Shown: one piece after another, positions 15,063 to 27,149 of the stretch
Layout of the letters: each line of letters begins with the position of its first letter
Numbering within the stretch: position 1 is the first letter of the stretch
Assembly (NCBI RefSeq): GCF_030704535.1
Contig: NC_081822.1
Location: 2,843,001 to 2,907,000, forward strand
Length of the DNA stretch: 64,000 nucleotides
Direction: 5' to 3'
DNA from: Vitis vinifera
Lineage: Eukaryota; Streptophyta; Magnoliopsida; Vitales; Vitaceae
Translations under genes and position numbers: made by a program
The notes under the pieces: generated by a model
Told to the model about the DNA's origin: nothing
The model's input: only the letters and a program-made list of their open reading frames with translations
The model's database searches: none

Positions 15063-15102
<40 letters not shown>

Positions 15103-15600
15103 TTGAAGGCTTGGGTCATGGTGGGGTGGGCATCTTTTCTTGGCCAAGAGGGTCCCTTTCCTAGTAAAGGCCCTACCCTCCATCACTTCCTTATTTAGTA
15201 CACTTCAACCACTTTGAAGTTGAAAAAACTTGTCATTTGTTCATGGGTTTAGGCATTATTGAGTATAGGGGCCAGAAAAGAGAATAATTTTTTTTTTTAA
15301 AAAAGAAACTTGGAATATATGTTGCTTTCTCAAGTGTGGTTTTCAAACACCAAATGCAGACACTATTGGTTGATTCAATGGGTGGTATATAATGGGCTTG
15401 ATTTAATTCTATCAACTAGTTATTGGTGTTTAGCTTTTGTCAAATGTCCAGTCAAAATACACTATCTGTGGTTCTTTCTCATCATCCTTTTTTTTTTCTT
15501 TTTTTTTTTTCCTATTCCTGTTAAAGTCAAAATTAGCACATACTAGAAAAATTTTATTGTGGAGTGCCAACCCACTATTGTTGGTGGGTAGAGAAAAACG
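14227..15600. other. Intergenic DNA, no gene recognised
   Basis: AT-rich DNA with a pure T run of about 32 bases at 15064-15095 and A runs near 14731. The less AT-rich part, 14880-15240, has no ORF or RNA signal that I can support. Confidence 0.4.
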
Positions 15601-18600
15601 TGAAATATTTCATTCAATTGATTCTCTCTCATAGCATAGAGGGAGCTAAAATAACTATTTCAAAAATAGGTTTTTATTTTTGAAAATAAAAAAGCAAAAA
15701 AAAAACATCTTTAATAACCAAAAACTGTTTTTTGTTTTTTATTTTTAAAAACAAAAAATATAATATTTTTAAATAACATTTTTAGTTTTTTTTTTGTTAT
15801 TTTTTTAATGACTGTTTTAAAAAATAATTATGTAAATATGAAAAATAATTAAATATAAATTATTAGATATAAAAATTATTTTAAAAATAGATTAAAAATA
15901 TTTTAAATTTTTAAATAAACTTTTATTTTATAACATATCATAAAATTATTATTTTTAAATTGTTTTTAAAAATAATTATAAAACAGGCCTTGTTGAATAA
16001 TAGAAATCCAAGAGAAAGTGTTTTTGAAATCAAGTATGAACCCCCTTAACTAATCTATTTGCTTTGGTATATAAGAAAGGAATGGCAGAGAATATGAGAG
16101 CAAGAGCAAACAAAATAAAGGGGCAGTTAATAAAGTTTCATAGACGAGGGTAGAAGGAATTATTAAAAAAAATGGTGCAAATAATTAAAGAATTATTTGT
16201 AGAATTGAGGATTGCATCATGATAAGAATAGAAAGGAGTAAGATGCATCATTATTTAATAAAGAGAAGGTGAGAAATATTTTTCTTGGGAAAGATATGGA
16301 GGCACTACCAATTTGGTGCGATGGGACATTGAATGGATTTTTCATTTCCTTTTCCCTTCTTTTTTTCTTAATTTTATAATTAAGAGTGATTGGACTTTGA
16401 TGTTTTTAAGGGTATTTTTGTTTCTAAAAACCCATTTTTCTAAGAAGTGATTTTAATATTTCTAACATTTAAATTTTTTTATTTTTCAAGTGTTAAAAAA
16501 GATAAAAACATTTTTTAAAATCACTGTCAGAATAGGCTCTAAATGTCATTTTATGGATATGAAAAATTTTCAAAATAATAAAAATTAAAATTGTTATGTT
16601 AATGAAAGTTTCAATACAAAAAATGTTAGTTGAATAAGACAAAAATAAAACAATCAACATAAAGGCACACAATATATTTTAATATGATTCAATCAATCGT
16701 ATCTACATGTATGGGGAGAATCATTCCACTAGAGTATTATGAAATATAAAAATAAATATAATTATTAGATTTTCGAATAAGCTTCGATATCTTTTATCAT
16801 TCCTTATATTTTTATATAATATATATAATTTTTATAATTTCATCTTCATCTTATAACTTTTTACTCTCATGATTTATAATTTAATTTTCTTTATTATTTA
16901 AGGAAATATAATATTACAATAACTTATCATCTTAGGAAAATGTTTTATTTAACATTCTTTATTCAAAAAAATCTATATTTATTAGGAATTTGAAAATTTT
17001 CATTAAATCAAATTTTCATATCTCCATGATACACGATTTTTTTATCATATCCGCATGGGAGAACAATTACTTTACCTTTCACTAAAATTCTTTTTGTTAT
17101 CATCTTGTATGTTCTATTTTTTTAGTACTTACAAAAATCTTCATCTAAGGCTTTAGTAGAAATCTTCATCTAAAGTTTTAATACCAAATTATTATGTCAA
17201 TAAATAATGTTGATTCAGAAAGATAAAGATAAAGATAAAGTAATCGATATAAAAGTATACGAGACTCGATTAAACATACCTACATCCACTGATGAAAGAA
17301 AATTAATTTATTATACCATATAAAATATCATAGATAACAAAAATAAATACAACTATTATTGGTGGATCTAGATCTTTCTCTAGTATTTCATCTCATAATT
17401 TTAAAAGAAAAGACATGAGATATTTCATTCAATTGATTCTCTCTCATAACAATAGATAAAGAGAAAGTGTTTTTGAAATCAAGTAGTAACCTCTTAGTTA
17501 ATTTATGTGCTTTGGTATAAAAGAAAGGAATGATAGAGAATATGAAAGCAAGAAAAAACAAAATAAAGGAGCAATTAATAAAGTTTCATAGACGATGGGA
17601 CTAGGAATCATTAAAAAAAAATGAGGATTGCATCATGGTAAGAATAGAAAGCAGTAAGATACACCATTATTTAAGACCCATGTGAGAAATATTTTTCTTG
17701 GGAAAGATATGGAGGCACTACCAATTTGGTGCGATGGGACATTGAATTGATTTTTCATTTCCTTTTTATTTATTTATTTTATAATTAAGAGTGATTGGAC
17801 TTTGATATCTTTGAGGGTATTTAGTAACATATTTTTGTTGCATTTAAAGTAAATAAATAAAATATTATATTTTTTTTTATAAATTATATTTATTGGAAAG
17901 TACATTTTTTATTATTTTACGTGTCAACAATAGAAAGATAAAAAAATTAGATAAAATATTTTTAAAATTATATATATATTCAAAACGGGGTGAGATAAAA
18001 TAATACTTAAACTCGTTACAAATTTTGAAGAAAAAAAATCTCAAATTCACATCTAACATCTTTATTTTAATTTCAAAATTTCATCGTTGAAAGGGTAACA
18101 GATACCAAAAAAATTCAAACGGTGTAATACTTAATCAACTTCTCGATAAAGATAAAACCATTAACACATACACAATATATTTCAATGTGTTTCAATCAAT
18201 CGTAACTATATAAGTAGATGAAAGAAAATCATTCAACTATCTTATAAAAAATAAAAATAAATATAATTATTGGATTCTTGAAATATATCACGTTTTCGAA
18301 CTCTATGATATTTATAGAAATTCTCTTAATAACTTTCATTATTCTCTAAAGAAATCCGATATTATAATAACTTATCACATTGAGAAAATATTTTATATAA
18401 CATTTTTTATATAAAAAAATCTATACTAATCATGAATTTGAAAATTTCAATTAAATCAAACTTCTATCTCCCTATAGTATAGAGATTTTGTATCACATTC
18501 TCATGAGATAACAATCACTTCATCTTCAACTAAAATTATTTTTGTTATTATCCTATATGCCCTATTCGCTTTAGTTCTTTTAGAATTGTTATCAAAGGCT

Positions 18601-19208
18601 TTAATAATATGTTATGTCATCAAAAACTTTAATGAAAACAAAGTTAGTTTAAGAAGATAATGATAAAAGAATTAACACAAAAGCATACGAGATTTTAATA
18701 TAGTTCAATCAATTATGCCTACGTCCTACTCATCAAAGACTTTAAAGAAAAGAAAAGAAAAAAGAAAAAAGAAAAAGGGAAAAGGAAAAAAAAAAACTCT
18801 ACCTGATGTGATACTGAATGAACCTCTTCACTAATATTTGCTTTACTATAAAATAAAGAATATATGGTTGAAGAAAAGCAAAAGGAAATGATTTTAAAGG
18901 TAAAGAGAAGTTGGAAATAAAATCATTAAAACAAAGAATATAAGAGCGAGAAAAAAACAAAAATAAATGAGCAATTAATAATGTTTCTTAGACGAGGGTA
19001 CAAGGAATTATTAAGATTGAAAAAAAAGAAAAGAAAAAAGAGGGAATAATTTAAGAATTATCGTACGAATAGAAAGGACTAAGATGCTTCGTTATTTAAG
19101 AGAGAGTGGTACCATCTCCCATGTGACAAATATTTTTCCTTTGAAAGATATGGAGGCACCACCCTTTTGGTGTGATGGGACATTGAAGTGATTTTTTTTT
19201 TCTTTTTT
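15601..19208. repeat. Degenerate multi-copy duplicated block
   Basis: The block at 15601-16440 (CATTCAATTGATTCTCTCTC, AGAGAAAGTGTTTTTGAAAT, GGAGGCACTACCAATTTGGT, GGTGCGATGGGACATTGAA) recurs at 17411-17840, and in weaker form at about 18790-19260 (GGAGGCACCACCCTTTTGGT). The linking parts also match: 16670-17160 resembles 18160-18600. This looks like two to three tandem units of about 1.3-1.8 kb with later decay. No coding potential is seen. Confidence 0.75.
15648..15990. mobile_element. AT-rich MITE-like element, copy D, with paralogous empty site
   Basis: The interior matches copies A and B. It interrupts the duplicated block between CTCTCTCATAGCATAGAGGG and AGAGAAAGTGTTTTTG. The second unit, at 17431-17470, has these two parts nearly adjacent and lacks the element. 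That is good evidence of insertion after the duplication. Borders are within about 20 bp. Confidence 0.65.
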
Positions 19209-19580
19209 ATAATTACTAGTGATTGGACTAAGATATTTTCGGGTATTATTGGATATATTTTTGTTTTTAAAGATAATTTCTTTTGATTGATTTTTTTTTA
19301 ATTTAATAATTACAAGTGATTAGACTAAGATATTTTTAGGTATTAATTTTGTTTTTAAAGATAATTTTTTTTGACTGATTTTTTTAAAATTTTATAATTA
19401 CAAGTGATTGGACTAAGATATTTTTAGGTATTAGAGAAGATATTTTTGTTTTTAAATATAATTTTTTGGATTGATTTTTTCTTTTAAATTTTATAATTAT
19501 AAGTTATTTGACTAAGATATTCTCAGGTATTACGGGACATATTTTTGTTTTTAAAGATAATTTTTTTAGATTGATTTTTA
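19209..19580. repeat. Four-copy tandem array, about 85-100 bp per unit
   Basis: Each unit has ATAATTA(C/T)AAGT, then GACTAAGATATTTTYRGGTA, then TTTTTGTTTTTAAAGATAA and a T-rich GATTGATTTTT tail. Four units run in the same direction with scattered substitutions and length changes. Diverged single copies end the larger blocks at about 16373 and 17775. Confidence 0.8.
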
Positions 19581-20375
19581 GAGAAATTTGAAGTGTTCTT
19601 CAATGTCTCAAAGTATTTTATCATGTAAATTAGATACTTGATAATTTTTTAAAATAAATTTAAAGTCTATTTGGTAGCAATTTTACAAAACGCTTTTAGT
19701 CTAAAAAGTGTTTTTGAAAAAATTTAAAAAATAATAATAAATTTTATGAAATATTTAAAAACATCTAAAAAACCATTTATAGTGTTTTACGAAGAAACAT
19801 TTAACATGTGATTCTCGTAAAAACACTTATAAAAAAAACACTTTCATTGAAGATACTTTGAATATAAACACTGTCAGATAAGCTTTTAAAGTTCACGTTA
19901 GCGTGAATAATAAATTTTGAATAAAAAAATTTTGCTTTTTTTTTTTTAAGGAGATTTTTTTCCTTTATCGATTGTAAAAAATAGCACCAATAATATTTTG
20001 TTTCCTTCCCATCAAAGAAAAAAAAGCATGACGAAGGATATATCACAAAATTGGAATTTTTATTTTTTATTTGTAATTTTCAAATTAATAAGAAAGACCA
20101 TTTTTCATTGTATATAGATTTGTCATATTAATATTGGCGTACATTAATTTTGAATAATGAAAAGTTAGGTCTATGCTTTAATAATCATTCACAACACAAC
20201 TCTTAAACCTTATCCTTTGAGGCATTTTTTGTGTCCAATATTAACTTCTAGAAGTAAATTATCAATATAACCTTAGTTTAAAATAATTATTCTTTTTTTT
20301 TTTCTTTCTAAAAGCAATTGGATATTAAAAAAGAAATTAAAAGAATGTATTTTTATCCAAAAAAATTAGGGTTTG

Positions 20376-20756
20376 TTTGATAACTGTTTTCAAAAATAAT
20401 TTTTTGTTCTATGTAACAAAAAAAACTAAGAAAATATGTTTAATAATAAAAAATTGTTTTTTGTTTTCTGTCTTTAAAAACATAAAACAAATGTTTTTAA
20501 AAAACATTTTTTAATTATTTTTTTATTGTTTTTACTTATTTTTTAAGGGTTGATTTAAAAAAATAATTATACAAATACATAGAATAATTAAAAATAAAAC
20601 ACTACATATAAAAATTATTTTAAAAATATTAAAAATATGTTAAAAACATTTTAGGTTTTAAAATAAATTTTTATTCTACAAAACATCATAAAATAATTTT
20701 AAAAAATTATTCTCAAAATTTATTTTTTATAATTGTTTTGAAAAATAGTTACCAAA
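20376..20756. mobile_element. AT-rich MITE-like element, copy B (best-preserved ends)
   Basis: The left end TTTGATAACTGTTTTCAAAA and the reverse complement of the right end, TTTGGTAACTATTTTTCAAA, form a terminal inverted repeat of about 25 bp with a few mismatches. The element is 381 bp, non-coding and A/T-rich. Superfamily is undetermined because no target duplication is clear. Confidence 0.65.
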
Positions 20757-22468
20757 TAAATCCTTATATTTCATATTTGACTTTTTTATATTCAGTTAAA
20801 AGTAACTTATTGATATTAATCAATATAACTAAATTGAACTTATTAATAATAAATTCACTTTAAGACTCAATTTTTTTTAAAGTTGTTTATTTTTTCATTT
20901 ATTATTTTTAAGACAATTTTCTGTTAATAGAAAATTTATTTATTTTTTACTAAGAAAGAAAAAAAATCACTTTTTCTCCTTTCTATTTTCAAAATTTTAT
21001 TTTTGTTGATACCCAAATCCATCTTCTCACATAAAATAAAAAACAATTTCATTTTTGGAAGTTTTGGGTGACTTGTCTTAAAAATAAAATAAACCACTTA
21101 AATTTTGTACAATTTTAAAACATAATCAACTTAATGATTTAAAATAATTTTATAACTCAATTTAAGTTATTAAATAAATTAAATATATTTAGTAAAACAA
21201 CTTAATATTATTACTTAAAATTAAAATTAAAATTAATTATTAATTCAAAATATTTAATTTATTCTCAATCTTAAATCTTTTTTGTTTAATTTGCCCATAT
21301 CTAGAGTATTTTACAACTTTAACTTCATTTAGTGACTTGCATTTTATAGTAAATATTTTATAATTATCTTAGGTATCTACAATATTTAAAATATGGATGT
21401 TTAACAAATAAATTTGTTGCTTTAAATGAATGAAAATAAATGTTAATTAAATCTAGTAAAAATAAATATTAGTTAAAATATAAAAAATATTAATTTAATG
21501 ATTTAAAATAAGATCTAAATTAACTTTATTAATTATTAAATAATTTAATACTTAAAAAAAATCATATTAAGTTTGAAGTTAACAACTTAAAAGAAATAAT
21601 TTAACCTAAAAATCAACTTAAGTTATCAAATAACAAAAAGTCTTATAAAATACCCTTTTTAAGTGTGATCCTTTTTTCTAATTATTTACTACACATGTAC
21701 AATAAAATTGAATAGTTGGAAAAAGAACCAAATAATAGTAGAAAAGGCAATGTAATTAAGTATTATTTGAAATATTTAAATATTTTATTTTTAAAATATT
21801 TAGCATTAGTTGGAAGGGCATTTAAGTATTTTGTGATAGAGAAATTTTGATTCCCTGATCCTTGAAACCACGCTCTTTGATTTTGGAGAAGAATCTCATT
21901 GCTCCGATTGGAGGAATACTAAAATGCAAATTGACAAAGGAAAGGGAATCACTCCCTTTCCTTTCATCCATCGGGAATGAAGTACAATGGTCCAAGTTCC
22001 AACGAAGAAGATAAAAATAATCGAGGGAGGGCCATGCATTTTAAGAAGAAGAATATTAGCATCACTTCCTTTCTTAATCATATTGAACCAAATAATTTGT
22101 CACATCTGGACAGCTAATCTCTGACCGTCTAAAATGTCCATATTATTTCCCTTTTTTGAAACAAATTTCCCAACCAAGGGCTGGACCTTGCCACCTTACT
22201 CTAAAAATTGGGAGACTTGGGTCAGGCGTGTTTAAGTAATTAATGGGCTTCGGCCTTAACCCATTAGTAAATGGGGCCTGGCTCTAAACTTAGCCCAGAA
22301 TTTTTTTTAATTAGAGTTTGGGTTTGGAACAAACCGGTAACAGCCGACCCAATCGCAAGCCCATAGTCCACCCCGGAAGTAGGGGTAAGGCCCAATGGCG
22401 AGTACGTGGCTGGGCCGTCCACTGAACTCTGATGTCCAACTCAACTGGGGAGCTTTAATTAGTTTAAC
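20757..22468. other. AT-rich intergenic DNA
   Basis: No gene is visible. Repeated words such as AATTTAAGTTATTAAATAA (21050-21650) are typical of decayed AT-rich repeats; similar text is at 31900-32350 and 44820-44990. Confidence 0.4.
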
Positions 22469-23067
22469 TAGGTTATTAGGGCTACAAATTTGGGCGGGTT
22501 TGGTCAGGTTGATGGTTAACCTGAATTCAATCCAAATTAAGGGACAACCAATTCAAGTTCAACACAATCCAATCTCTAACCTGATGTACTCAACCCATAC
22601 TCAACTCAACTTTATTTTTCTAAACTCAGTTTGAATTCGGGTTAGTCAAGTTAAATTCGAGTTAGTCGAATTAGACTTGAGTTGATTGGATTATATAATT
22701 CAAAATCTATCCATAATGGTTTTTTTGTATATTTATATCAAAATATAAATAGTAAATAAAATAAAACTTCAAGATAATAATGATAATAATAATAATAATA
22801 ATAATAATAAAACTAAACTAATGTATCTTTCTAATAAAATGAAAAATAATTTATTTTTTATTTAAAAGTAAAATTAATATTATTATAAAAATATTAAATT
22901 GGGTTTGAATTAGACTCAAGTTTTCAAAATCTTAATTCAAGTCCAACCCAAATTGAATTCAAATTAAGAAATTTTAACCAAAATTCAATCTAAGTATTGA
23001 AAATATTTGTCCAAATCCGCTCAAACATCTAGTTGGGTTGGACCAACCCGTTTCAGTTGTATCCCTA
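22469..23067. mobile_element. hAT-like non-autonomous element, copy 1
   Basis: AGGGCTACAAATTTGGGCGG near the left end pairs with the reverse complement of the right end, AGGGATACAACTGAAACGGG. The 8-mer AGTTTAAC occurs exactly at 22461-22468 and 23068-23075, as expected of an 8-bp target duplication. An 8-bp TAGGTTAT segment lies between the left duplication and the TAGGGCTACAA box, so the left border is less sure. The interior is AT-rich with an (ATA)n tract at about 22775-22810 and no ORF. Confidence 0.6.
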
Positions 23068-24126
23068 AGTTTAACATGTTTCCATAGCCTAAAATATCAA
23101 ATATATATATATATAAAAAAAGGAAAATTATAATGATTAATTATGTAATTAGTAAGAAAGTGGTAATTGATAACAATTAGGATTTCTAATTAAGATTTCT
23201 TGCTAAAAATATGTTAGAAATCCTTTGGATTTATAAATTTGTAATTGAAATATGTATTTCATTGGTGGGATTAATTAATTAGTTTTTGAATGTTTAATTT
23301 AGGAATGACTATGGAATCCTTTTTTTTTAAAAAAAAAATCATTAGAATGATTGATTTTGGTGGATATTTTGATAAATGTGAATTATATTTTGGAGCTCTA
23401 ATTAAAAAAAATCAATTGGAATCTGTTATTATTAGCTTATATTGGTTTTTCAATATGAGTTGAAATGAATTATACATATTCCATAAATCATAAATTCATT
23501 TATTTTCTTCTATTTTTTATTTTATCTTTTTATGTTACTCACTTTGCAAAAAAAAAAAAAAAAAAACTAATAAAAAATAAAACCTTCAATTAAAAAAAAT
23601 GTAATATTATTTATTTATAGACTTTAAATATCTTAATTGTTAATATTATGAATAAAAAAATAGATCATGGATACATCTTCAAATAATGTTAAATGGGATA
23701 GAGATTTTATACTTTTTTAGTACAACAAAATTATGAAGTATCTATTCAAAAATAGCTTAATATAATGAAATATGTTTTTACTCGATTTTTATTTTTATTA
23801 AACCAGATTATATTATGGTGTTTTTTTTAATAATTTTTTTTACTTAATTCCAAATATGACTTAATTTAAGTTAAGTCCAAATTTCACATAAAAGTATAAG
23901 TATTAAGTGGTTTGTTTTTTTTTAATGTTTTATTTTGGTTAAATATTAAGTTTATTGTTTTTTATATGCAAACAATCAACATCTTTATATACTAAGAAAA
24001 AAAACATTTTTATATTAATTCTTATTTGAACAAAAATAATTTTTTTTTTAAAAATCTAAAACAAAATATTTTAAACTTAATAATTTGACATATAGAAAAT
24101 TTATAAAACTTAAGTCAAATTAAAAG
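23068..24126. other. AT-rich intergenic DNA
   Basis: No gene or complete element is recognised. Long A and T runs are frequent, for example at 23549-23567. Confidence 0.4.
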
Positions 24127-24640
24127 TGTAACGACTCATTCTCAGTTATATAGATATTATCCGCCCTTCACTCAAAGGACACTCACGGTTTTAAAATATG
24201 TATACATGCTTATCTGATCTGAGTGGAATATCACAGATACCCTTCTTCCCAACAAAATTGTGTCCCAAATAGACCAACACTTCTTATGGGGTTTGTTAGG
24301 GATTGATTTTGATACAATTTGTAATAACTTTGTTTCGGGTCCAAAAACTTTAAAACGCATCTACATGATTAAGAGAAATTTATACTTATATAACACTAAA
24401 AACTTTCTCTCTTATTTGATGTGGGATATCACAAACAACTTACCATGCAGATACAACGTCCTCTAAACAAATACCTCTTACAGGGTTTGTTTGGAATCAT
24501 ACCATTTATAATGGTTACTTTCAACCGTATAAATATTGTCTACTCTTATCTCTTATGCTTTTAAAATGTGTCTACATGGTTAAGAGAAACTCATACTTAT
24601 ATAACATCTGTCATATCCGATGTGAAATATAAAAAAATAA
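24127..24640. repeat. Dispersed plant repeat, one long and one partial copy
   Basis: CACGGTTTTAAAATATGTAT, then later TTTAAAACGCATCTACATGA, TTAAGAGAAATTTATACTTA and GATGTGGGATATCACA, resemble a repeat common in eudicot intergenic DNA (recognised from memory). A partial second copy at about 24540-24640 has TTTAAAATGTGTCTACATGG, AAGAGAAACTCATACTTATA and a GATGTGAAATAT end. Confidence 0.55.
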
Positions 24641-24654
24641 ATAAAATAATATTT

Positions 24655-24864
24655 ATCACATATTTTAAAAATATAAAAAAAGGTTACACTTTTAAATGTT
24701 CAATTTACATAAAATTTGAATGTGTCACATCGAATCTTATTTTTTATAACTATGTAATATCACATATTTTAAAAATATAAAAAAAGGTTACACTTTTAAA
24801 TGTTCAATTTACATAAAATTTGAATGTGTCACATCGAATCTTATTTTTTATAACTATGTAATAT
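24655..24864. repeat. Perfect 104-bp tandem duplication
   Basis: Units 24655-24758 and 24759-24862 read as identical base for base, starting ATCACATATTTTAAAAATA and ending TAACTATGTAAT. Identity over the full unit in otherwise decayed DNA points to a very recent duplication, or to an assembly artefact. Confidence 0.9.
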
Positions 24865-25423
24865 ACTTAATGACTTTTTATATCCGTCTACAACTCTCGA
24901 TCCTTGTTTTTTTTCTCTTAAAACGTATCGGTTGTTGCATAATATAGTGTAAGTTTTGGTAAATGCAAAGGTCATGTCCCGTCACTACCCGTAAGACAAA
25001 TGAGTCCAATTTTTAGCCCCACTACCATTTATTCTTGCAACGCATCCTTTTGACTACATCACAATTTATCATCGAATAAAGTCTAGCATAATTAAAAATC
25101 CTCTCTCTCAGAGATTATTTTATAACACTACATATTAAATTATTTTTTAAATATAATTTAAAATTTAAAAATATTTGTTTTCTATCATAAAATTTTAATA
25201 TGTTATTCATAATTTGAAAATCTACTTGTCCCCCCAAATGAATACGCATTGGAGGAGGAGTGAGGTTAATTGTTTTTTCATAATTCGCCAACTGTACGAG
25301 GACCTTATTGTAAATTCACATCAAGTTCTTTTCCATTATAATAGTCAACACGAATCTCAGTGAAGTCCAAAAGATCGATCTCAGCATTTTCAGGAACTCA
25401 TTCACCGTCATCAATCTCTCGAG
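24865..25423 (+). promoter_or_regulatory. Upstream region of O-methyltransferase gene
   Basis: About 560 bp between the repeats and the start codon. It should hold the promoter and leader. No single TATA box stands out well enough to place the transcription start. Confidence 0.4.
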
Positions 25424-26942
25424 ATGAGTTCCAATCGATTGGACTCATACCCCATGTCCAAACTGCAATTTGAGGGAGAAGATGAAGAAGAACTGGGCAA
25501 GTTGGCCGTTCGCTTGGCCAACGGCATCATTCTTCCGATGGCTTTGAAATCGGCTCTGGAGCTTAACCTCATCGAAATTTTGGCCGGAGCCGGCGACGGC
25601 GCGTTCCTCTCTCCCTCCGAGATCGCGGCTTACCTTCCCGCCCGGAACCCCGATGCGCCGGTCCTGCTGGACCGGGTTCTGAGGCTTCTCGCCAGCTACT
25701 CTATTCTCAAGTGCTCTCTGCGGACCCTTGACAATGGTGAAGTGGAGAGATTGTACGGCGTTGGACCCATTTGCAAGTTCCTCACCCGGAATCCAGACGG
25801 TGGGTCGATTGGTCCTCTGTTTCTGTTGCACCACGACAAGGTCTTCATGGAGAGCTGGTACTATACCGTTAGGGCGTTTCCTTTCCATAGACAAATGGAT
25901 TTTTCTTTTCTTTCTTTTTCTTTTCTTTTTTGGGAATAGTAGTTGAATTTTTAAGGGGAAAATGGGGTTTTGATTATCTCGGGAAACAAACACAAGGGGA
26001 TCTAAAGATTCAGGGCTAAGACGATGAATTCACTGTATGGCTGTATTTATACATTGATCGATTGGGTTGTTCTCAGGTACCACTTGAATGATGCTATACT
26101 GGAAGGAGGAATTCCCTTCAATCGGGCGTACGGAATGACAGCGTTTGAATACCCAGGAACAGATCAAAGATTCAACAGGGTGTTCAATGAGGCAATGTCA
26201 AATCATACTACGTTGATAATGAAGAGGATACTCCAGATTTACAAAGGGTTTGAAGGCCTCAAAGTGTTGGTTGATGTGGGAGGTGGTATTGGGGTCACTC
26301 TCAGAATCATCACTTCAGAGTATCCTCAGATTAAGGGCATCAATTATGATCTACCTCATGTTTTAGCAGACGCCCCCTCTTATCCTGGTACTGAATGATT
26401 CTCTTCTTAACTATTTCTTATAAGCAAAGAAACTTAGGGAGATAAAATTGTAATTCACTGATATCTGAGTGGTGTTTTAGGTGTGGAGCATGTTGGGGGA
26501 GATATGTTTGAGAGTGTTCCCAAAGGGGACGCCATTTTTATGAAGGTAAGCCAGGACATAACTTAGAAGTCAAGATTTAAATAGTTTTTACTTTCTAGAT
26601 TTGCCATTATTTATCTACGGGACATGCATGCAGTGGATTCTTCATGACTGGAGTGATGAGCACTGTCTGAAGCTTCTCACCAACTGCTTTGAAGCTCTCC
26701 CTGATAACGGGAAGGTGATCATCGTGGAATCCATTCTTCATGTGGCTCCAGAGAACACAGTCTCAGCCAACATTCCTTTCGAGCAAGATCTACTCATGCT
26801 GGCTCAAAACCCTGGAGGAAAAGAAAGGACCCAGAAGGAGTATGAGACCTTGGCCATAAAATCAGGATTTTCTTGCTGCAAGGTCATCTGCAGTGTTTAC
26901 AACAGCTGGGTTATGGAGTTCCACAAGACAGCACATCCATAG
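25424..26942 (+). CDS. Caffeic acid O-methyltransferase-like protein
   Basis: Four exons, 25424-25857, 26077-26387, 26481-26545 and 26634-26942, give 372 residues, the usual COMT length and intron layout. Class II plant O-methyltransferases move a methyl group from S-adenosylmethionine to a phenolic hydroxyl in the cytosol. The N-terminal dimerisation part (about 20-120) precedes the SAM-binding loop [11 protein letters not shown]. The catalytic base HDWSDEH and the partner glutamates in IVESILH and PGGKERT are all present. Substrate-pocket positions differ from true COMT: the usual LMNQDKV reads LLHHDKV, and LAHNPGG reads LAQNPGG. A methyl donor role is therefore likely, but the acceptor is probably not caffeate. 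The start has an acidic N-terminus and no upstream in-frame rival. AATAAA lies at 27053-27058, about 90 bp before the copia LTR. Confidence 0.93.
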
Positions 26943-27149
26943 CTTAGTCCCTAGCTTTTCATGGCCGTACGCTTGTTCTTTTGTTTGTTCGGTCTTTTTC
27001 TCCCCAGGGAGTGTGCTTGGTCAAACCTAATGTTTAACGTTTCATGCCTTAAAATAAAAAGTTTAAATTAATTTATGCAGCCATTTTTAATTTTAAATTA
27101 AAGTTGCAATATGGAGATGCTTTATCAAATAATTGAGAGAAGTGAATTT

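Noticed and set aside
15061-15096. Long T run as a retroposon poly(A) tail in reverse
   Set aside because: No retrocopy or SINE body with target duplication could be seen next to it.
25445-25993. 182-codon open frame antisense to the OMT first exon
   Set aside because: It is a shadow of the GC-richer OMT exon and its intron; the sense strand encodes clear OMT motifs.
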